Under the pieces are notes generated by a model. The model made no database searches and was not told the origin of the DNA. It worked only from the letters and a program-made list of their open reading frames with translations. A DNA stretch of 12,325 nucleotides from Blastomyces gilchristii SLH14081. Taxonomy: Eukaryota; Ascomycota; Eurotiomycetes; Onygenales; Ajellomycetaceae. The DNA lies in contig NW_003101639.1 in assembly GCF_000003855.2 (NCBI RefSeq), positions 60,006 to 72,330 on the forward strand, read 5' to 3'. How positions within the stretch are numbered: position 1 is the stretch's first letter; each line of letters opens with the position of its first letter. Below are positions 8,031-12,325 of this stretch, piece after piece. A program made the translations under genes and the position numbers.

Positions 8031-8345
8031 TCTGCTACTTCTTACCCATGAAAGCTCTCATGTAATAGAGGCTGAGCCTAATTAGTAAGGCTTGATACAG
8101 AGTAGAACTCTCTACTGTAAGTCAAGTCACTAGTTAAGTAAGATTCTGTGAACACTCATCAGAGCTGATATAAGATGTTAATATCTCACTATTCTACTAT
8201 ACACTCATCAAGGTTCTAATGATATAGAGTCAAGTCTAATGTAGTGATTATACACTACTTAAGTAAGTCTCTAACTAGAGCTGTCATTGAAGCCTAGCTC
8301 CTTCTTAAATACAGAGAATGATTTTGAAAATCACCTGACTAGCAG

Positions 8346-8433
8346 GCCTAGACATATATCTAGGCTCTAGACAGAGCACTCTGATAGGCTAGAGCCTGCA
8401 AGCTCTCTGCCAGGCTCTAATACTGACAGAGAG
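8346..8433 (+). other. Tight cluster of perfect stem-loops in the element's 5' domain
   Basis: Successive stems are GCCTAGA/TCTAGGC (8346-8352 with 8359-8365), AGGCTCTAG/CTAGAGCCT (8362-8370 with 8389-8397) and CTCTCTG/CAGAGAG (8403-8409 with 8427-8433). A competing stem AGAGCCTG/CAGGCTCT pairs 8391-8398 with 8411-8418, so the same strand can form two exclusive structures. In copy 1 the stems are largely destroyed by C-to-T changes. The arrangement suggests a folded RNA domain in the transcript. Confidence 0.7.
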
Positions 8434-8520
8434 AACTGCAGTTATCAAGTCTATGATTAGTTTATAACACAGGATGAGGCCATGACAGCTGATTGATAGG
8501 TCTATGAGCATCTAATGAAG

Positions 8521-8667
8521 CTGAGATCAGCAATCAGAAGCTTGATGTGTACATCACTAAGTAAGCAGTGACAGTCACTAACTAACACCCCTGGAAATTA
8601 GTGGCTGGCCTGAGAGGACGGACACGGTGATCGGTTAATTATAGAGAGTTAAATGTAATTAGCTTAA
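8521..8667 (+). other. CpG-keeping segment unique to copy 2
   Basis: This lies between the shared 5' domain and the RNase H frame and is absent from copy 1. It contains ACGG, CACGG and ATCGG motifs (8617-8635), unusual in a CpG-poor window, and short hairpins such as AGTGA/TCACT with a 3-nt loop near 8566-8578. No protein is recognised. It may be the true start of the LINE-derived part or an escaped piece of the structured domain. Confidence 0.5.
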
Positions 8668-9555
8668 GATGCATCCTGCGGGTGGCTAGCGCCCGTAGTC
8701 AATTTTATCTCAGATTTCTGAAATCTAGGCTGTGAATCTGAAGTCTTTGATGCTGAACTATTTGCAATAGTGAAAGCTTTCAAACTCATAGAAATAAAAT
8801 CTTATAAAAGAGGAAATAGTTTGAAAGAGATATGAATATTCTCTGATAGTCAAGCTACTTTAAAAAGACTTAGAAATAGTCAGATTTATAATAATCAAAT
8901 AAATCTTGAACTGATCTTAAATTCTGTTTTGAAAATTCAAAAGAGAAGAATATCAAAGCTGATAATTTATTTACACTGAGTTCCTGCTTATATGAATATA
9001 TATGATAATGAATTGACTGATTCAGCTGTAAAAAAGAGTGTAGAATTAAGCAGATCTATTCAAAAAATTATATTCTGATCTTTTATAAAGAGAAAAATAA
9101 AAGAATCTTATTTAAATAAGTGAAATGAAAGCTGGTAGAAATAAAAGAAGAGTATACATTATTCAAGATTTAAAATAAAACTCAAGTGAAAATCTTGTTT
9201 AATTAAATATAAAAAGAAAATATTCTCATCTATAATATAGCTGAAACTAGAATATGACTATTTCAAATCTTATATACAAAGATTTGATGATAGATTTGAC
9301 TCAATAGAATGCTTATTCTGTAATACAAATGAGAATTCTGAGTATATTGTAATGCACTGTGTATTATACAATAATCTCAGAGTCAGATTGAAAGAGAAGT
9401 ATAATCTAAATCAATTAAATATGAGATTCTTATTCTCAACTGAGATAGAAATTAAATACTTAATAGACTTTCTATCAGAAACTCAAGCAGCTATAAGAAA
9501 ATGACTAAATTCAGAATTATCTGAATATGAAGAGAGAAAAATCAATCAGATATAG
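8668..9555 (+). pseudogene. LINE ORF2 C-terminus: complete RNase H plus CxxC..HC zinc motif
   Basis: One frame runs from just after TAA (8665-8667) to TAG (9553-9555), with TGA at Trp positions and three internal stops (TAG 9136, TAA 9142, TAG 9238), plausibly former Gln codons. RNase H motifs appear in order: an Asp near the start (DASCGW, 8668), EVFDAELFAI (Glu 8755-8757), IWIFSDSQATLKRL (Asp 8845-8847), LHWVPAY (Trp as TGA 8977-8979) and NELTDSAV (Asp 9019-9021). All four catalytic carboxylates are kept. A CLFC (9310-9321) and HC (9355-9360) pair follows, the zinc motif at the end of many Tad1/I-type LINE proteins, then FLSETQAAIRKW. The RNase H would remove RNA from the new DNA strand. 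One TGG remains (9133). Confidence 0.85.
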
Positions 9556-9914
9556 TCTGTTAAAACAGCTATACACTATCTTTTAATAATTTGTTTTGTT
9601 ACAGTCTCTCTTTACTTTATCTTTTTCTTTCAATTTCTTTCTATCTATCTATTTAATATGTCTATCTTTAAGACTGTGTTCTCTTTCTCTTTTCCTTTGT
9701 CATGATATTGTCAAATGATTTCAAAGTATCAGAAGATGTTAAAACACTGCAATTTGTAAACAGTTTTTGTATTCTGAGCTGAAATTTTCTGATTTTGTAT
9801 ATCTGAAATTGATGAATGTATAATAGTTAACTTTACAGATATAGGAAAAACTCTGAGAACTAAAAGTTCTCAGATAAATATCATAGTCTCTGACTGCATA
9901 CATCTATAATTGAA
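9556..9914 (+). other. 3' untranslated tail shared by both copies
   Basis: The tail contains TTACAGTCTCTCTTTA, a pyrimidine-rich tract with CTATCTATCTATTTAATATGTC, and CTGAGAAC..GTTCTCAG, an inverted repeat near 9855-9876. It is nearly identical to 4136-4482 of copy 1. In LINE/SINE pairs the 3' tail is what the LINE reverse transcriptase recognises; that role is inferred here from its conservation. Confidence 0.7.
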
Positions 9915-9936
9915 GAATAATAATAATAATAATAAT
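9915..9936. repeat. AAT microsatellite tail of copy 2
   Basis: About seven AAT units end the element and merge into the right copy of the target-site duplication. Confidence 0.95.
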
Positions 9937-9947
9937 ACAAAAAAAGA
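9934..9947. repeat. 14-bp target-site duplication, right copy
   Basis: AATACAAAAAAAGA is identical to 7936-7949. The first three bases are shared with the last AAT of the tail, so the exact edge could shift by a few bases. Confidence 0.9.
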
Positions 9948-10019
9948 TCTTAGAAATAGTTTTTTACTTCTCTTGAAAAAGTAAGATGTTTTTCTCTGAG
10001 TTTTATACAATATTCTTAC
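9934..10019. repeat. 1.09-kb tandem repeat, unit B, right part
   Basis: This continues unit B after the insertion and matches unit A from 6820 to about 6903, with one G/A difference in the CTGAGTTTTATAC stretch (CTGAATTTTATAC in unit A). Confidence 0.9.
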
Positions 10020-10628
10020 AAAGAATTAAAAACAGAGTTATTTTCTATCATAATTTCATATTCTTTTAAGTAAGAATTACTTTTTCAGTGACTGAAGAGC
10101 TTTTATTAATACTTAATTCTTTTTTATACTCTTTATTAACTGATTTGAGTTGCACACTTGTTGTGTGAGAAGAATTGAATGATTTGGAATAAAATTGAAT
10201 AGTTTTAATCAATTTCTCTGTAAAAAATTGATTTATTTTTTATCAGTTTTTCTCTCAAAAACTGTCATATTATCTGAGTTATTATCAATTGATATCATAC
10301 TTTTTCTCACTATATCTCAAGAAAGAGATTGTAAAGATTTTATTAATTTATCTTAAAAATCAATTTTAGTTTATTAGATTCTCTTTAAAAATCTAACCTA
10401 GTTACTGAACTAGTGTGAAAAAAAATCAGATATTTTATATATAAAAGTCTTTTATTCTTCTTTTGAAACAGTCCGACCAACTTTTCAATTGAAAATAGAC
10501 TTAGAAATCTCTTAATTGAAATAGTCTGATCAACTTTTCAAAAGAGTTCAATAAATGTCTCAATTGAAATAGTCTGATCAACTTTTCATTGAGTGAGAAT
10601 AATGAGTTAAAAAATACACTCAGTTGAT
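10020..10628 (+). other. Hairpin-rich stretch before LINE ORF1, possible 5'UTR
   Basis: No gene is seen. Perfect hairpins follow one another: CACAC/GTGTG (10153-10167), AATCAATTT/AAATTGATT (10207-10233), CAGTTTTT/AAAAACTG (10244-10264), CTAGTT/AACTAG (10398-10413). Because it lies directly before the ORF1 start and ends in a tandem repeat, it may be the 5' untranslated region of the LINE. That is inference from position only. Confidence 0.5.
10465..10590 (+). repeat. Three-copy ~50-bp tandem repeat upstream of ORF1
   Basis: The block GAAATAGTCTGATCAACTTT begins at 10465 (diverged as GAAACAGTCCGACC), 10518 and 10566, with spacings of 53 and 48 bp. A 14-bp palindrome TTTTCAATTGAAAA lies in the first unit (10482-10495). 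The first unit keeps CCG where the others have CTG, again a C-to-T difference. Repeated 5' blocks can act as promoter monomers in LINEs; this is a guess here. Confidence 0.85.
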
Positions 10629-11994
10629 ATGAAAAAAGATGCTTTCTCAAATGCTATTTCTGAGATTGAAATTCTGAAGAGAAGAAAGAAAGAAGAAATA
10701 GAGAAATAACAAGTTCTTGAAATACAGAAACTTGAAAAAGTAAACAAGATTTTGAAAAGTAGTGTCTGAGTGAGATAAATGAAGAAGTTCTGTTAATTCT
10801 TCATACTCAGGCTAGACAACTACAGAAGATGATTAAGTTCAAACTTGGAATTTCAAACACAGTTTAAAAAACATTGAAAATTCCTAGTATAATTACTGAC
10901 TCTTTATCTTACTCTTTCTTCTTTTTTTCTACTTCTTCTTCTTCTTTAAATTAGAAGAAAATATATACTTAAGCAGCTGAATCTGCTGTCTCTAAATCTG
11001 CTGTCTTAAAATCTACTCAAAATTCTGAGAAAACTGAGAAGAATACTACTCATACTTCTATTCATAGAAAAGTAAAGAAAAAAATGTAAAAAGAGAAAAA
11101 CTTTCAAATCTTCAGAAATAAAAGACTTATTCTTAAAGTCTTAAATCAGAATATCTTACAAAGAAACAAGCTAAACTTAAATCTCATTTTCAGAATTAGA
11201 AATGAAATTAATCAGCAGTTCTTTTCTCAGTTGATAACTGATATTAAAGTTCAAAAATCAGTTATAGCTTCAATTAAGTCATTCTTCTTTAAAAACTCTA
11301 TTATTCTAATCACAATATCTGAATTCAGTGCAGAATTTCTTATTCAGAATAAGAATCTCTGAAAATCAGCAGTAGAATCTTTGTTAAATATAATAATTCT
11401 CTCTAAGAGAGATGAAAAGTGAGATAAATTCATTCTTTATAATATTTCAGTTGAAATTTTTGACTGTGAAGAAGAAATGCTACTTCTCAAAAATGAATTA
11501 GAAGAATATAACTCTATTCAACTGAGAAAAGAGTCTGTATAACTAAATTTAATTGAGTTCAGATAAAGTAGAAGAAATGTCTCTGTTCTAGTATATATAA
11601 AAACACTTGAACAGTTAAAGATCTCTGAAGTAAGAGTAGCAGATTTGAAAATAAGAGTTTATAAATACAAAGACTTAAGAATGAATCTCAAAGCTCAAAC
11701 ACAGTGTTCAAACTGTTAAAAATATGAATACTTTGTAATCTCTTATTTTAGAGACTCAAAATATGCATTCTGTGTCAGAGATCATAAAACTAGTGAGTAT
11801 AAATGTGAAACATGCTTAAAAAGAGATGAAATATATCAATATACTCTGCTTAAATGCTCTAATTGCAAAGAAAAACATGCATCTAGCTCAAAAGAATGTA
11901 TGTTTACTTCAAGAACTCAAAAGAACTGAAGAAAAGATGAAGCTCAAAGTTAATCTAGAACTGAAGAGAATAGTTAAGTCAGTAAACTCACAAC
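10629..11994 (+). pseudogene. LINE ORF1 (Gag-like, coiled coil plus zinc knuckles), decayed
   Basis: ATG at 10629 opens MKKDAFSNAISEIEILKRR and a charged coiled coil (to about 10850) with TAA at 10707 and a frameshift near 10770. A Ser/Thr/Lys-rich part follows, then in one frame from about 10960 a Gag-like domain (RLILKVLNQNI..., NLWKS, EKWDKFILYNISVEIFD, SVLVYIKTLEQLK, IRVYKYKDLR). It ends in zinc knuckles at 11705-11899: CSNC..., AFC, and KCSNCKEKHASSSKEC. The protein would bind LINE RNA. Trp of NLWKS (11360-11362) and EKWDK (11420-11422) are TGA. TAA codons lie where Gln is plausible (one follows CSNC at 11717-11719). Tyr replaces expected zinc-binding Cys and His in the first knuckle, the result of C-to-T change. 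The 3' end is cut by the sequence beginning near 11995. Confidence 0.8.
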
Positions 11995-12172
11995 TGTGTG
12001 GTTCGGAAGAACATACAACTGCCGGATAATAACGCAGCCGCTTCTGAACTTGCTTACGAATGTAAAGAGGCCATAGCGGCCACCAATTAATTTAGTGTAC
12101 AGTATATAAGAAGCCAGCATATGCCTGTAATTGTACACTGACTCAAGCAACCTTTGAATCACATCTGATAGC
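11995..12172 (+). promoter_or_regulatory. LTR-like promoter region at a sharp composition boundary
   Basis: From TGTGTGGTTCGG on, CpG and GG suddenly become normal, breaking LINE ORF1. A TATA box TATATAAG lies at 12103-12110, followed by CCTGTAATTGTACACTG and a run ending ..TTTGAATCACA (12155-12165), and then an ATG at 12173. A start in TG, a TATA box and an end in CA just ahead of a reading frame fit a young LTR retrotransposon (about 170 bp LTR), but no second LTR can be seen because the window ends. The promoter of an ordinary gene is the alternative. Confidence 0.5.
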
Positions 12173-12325
12173 ATGTCTAAAAATCAGTGAGAAGCGCAGG
12201 CTTCTTCAGGGTGTGATAATTTCATCTACAAAGTGATTTATAGTTATCATGCCAGTGTGATTCTAAAATCACCTCAAAAGATAGTGTATGAAGAGTGATG
12301 AGTGAAAGAGCATTCAATTGATGAA
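12173..12325 (+). CDS. Start of an unrecognised protein, open with TGA as Trp, runs off the window
   Basis: ATG at 12173 starts MSKNQWEAQASSG, and the frame stays free of TAA and TAG through 51 codons to the window edge. It contains three TGA, two of them adjacent (about 12296-12301), giving ..VYEEWWVKEH if read as Trp. The TATA box lies 63-70 bases upstream of the ATG. The DNA here is little mutated, so the TGA codons are not easily blamed on heavy C-to-T damage. Position behind an LTR-like segment suggests an LTR retrotransposon Gag, but I do not recognise the sequence. Confidence 0.45.

Larger units (their letters stand above)
7950..9933 (+). mobile_element. Long tRNA-headed retroelement with RNase H (copy 2)
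   Basis: Both ends are fixed by the 14-bp target-site duplication and by the empty site in unit A. The order is: tRNA-like head (7950-8030), structured domain shared with copy 1 (to about 8520), a less mutated segment unique here (8521-8667), an RNase H reading frame (8668-9555), a pyrimidine-rich 3' region, and an AAT tail. The 3' half is the end of a LINE ORF2. No reverse transcriptase or endonuclease is present, so it must have been moved in trans. Copy 1 shares both ends but not the middle, so the two form one family and neither is a random fusion. Confidence 0.85.

Noticed and set aside
11826..12174. Open frames at 11826-12029 (+) and 11974-12174 (-)
   Set aside because: The first is in another frame over the ORF1 zinc knuckles; the second runs antisense across the LTR-like promoter. 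Neither resembles a protein family.
1..12325. Mitochondrial DNA, where UGA=Trp is normal
   Set aside because: LTR and LINE retrotransposons with target-site duplications and RIP-like decay are nuclear features, and no mitochondrial gene or rRNA is seen.
1..12325. CRISPR array or bacterial operon
   Set aside because: No regularly spaced identical repeats with unique spacers, and no prokaryotic gene or ribosome-binding pattern; the only tandem arrays are directly abutting minisatellites.

Overview
The window looks like nuclear DNA of a filamentous fungus. The case rests on the families present: a Ty1/Copia LTR retrotransposon with the fungal-type Gag zinc knuckle and the Pol ending '..DWVPTAQMP..GLTKALP', and a non-LTR (LINE) retrotransposon of the general Tad1/I kind (ORF1 with zinc knuckles; RNase H followed by a CxxC..HC motif). 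No cellular gene was recognised. The DNA is AT-rich, poor in CpG and GG/CC, and repeat copies differ mainly by C-to-T / G-to-A changes, as after RIP-like mutation.

Layout. (1) 1-2912, minus strand: a shortened Copia element. It has a partial 3' LTR with TATA box, a polypurine tract, Pol pieces (RNase H end, RT pieces including YVDD, a linker carrying a 54-bp minisatellite, GAG-pre-integrase, protease) and a 350-codon Gag frame. (2) 2913-3433: AT-rich non-coding. (3) 3434-4503: a 1.07-kb element with a tRNA-like head and a LINE-type tail. (4) 4504-5819: AT-rich, hairpin-rich, no gene. (5) 5820-10019: two tandem copies of a ~1.09-kb repeat. The second is interrupted by a ~2-kb version of the tRNA-headed element (7950-9933) carrying a complete RNase H domain. 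A 14-bp target-site duplication flanks it, and the uninterrupted target survives in the first copy. (6) 10020-10628: hairpins and a three-copy tandem repeat, possibly a LINE 5'UTR. (7) 10629-11994: decayed LINE ORF1. (8) 11995-12325: an abrupt change to less mutated DNA, with an LTR-like promoter region and the start of a new frame running off the window.

The main observation is about the genetic code. In the Gag frame there is no TAA or TAG in 350 codons but there are 11 TGA, and elsewhere TGA sits where the protein families have conserved Trp (W-IFDTGA of protease, D-W-VP of Copia RNase H, H-W-VP of LINE RNase H, E-K-W of LINE ORF1). The simplest reading is that these elements live in a genome that reads UGA as Trp. 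A context-biased TGG-to-TGA mutation is the rival explanation. A second notable item is the tRNA-headed element, seen in a short and a long form that share head and tail.
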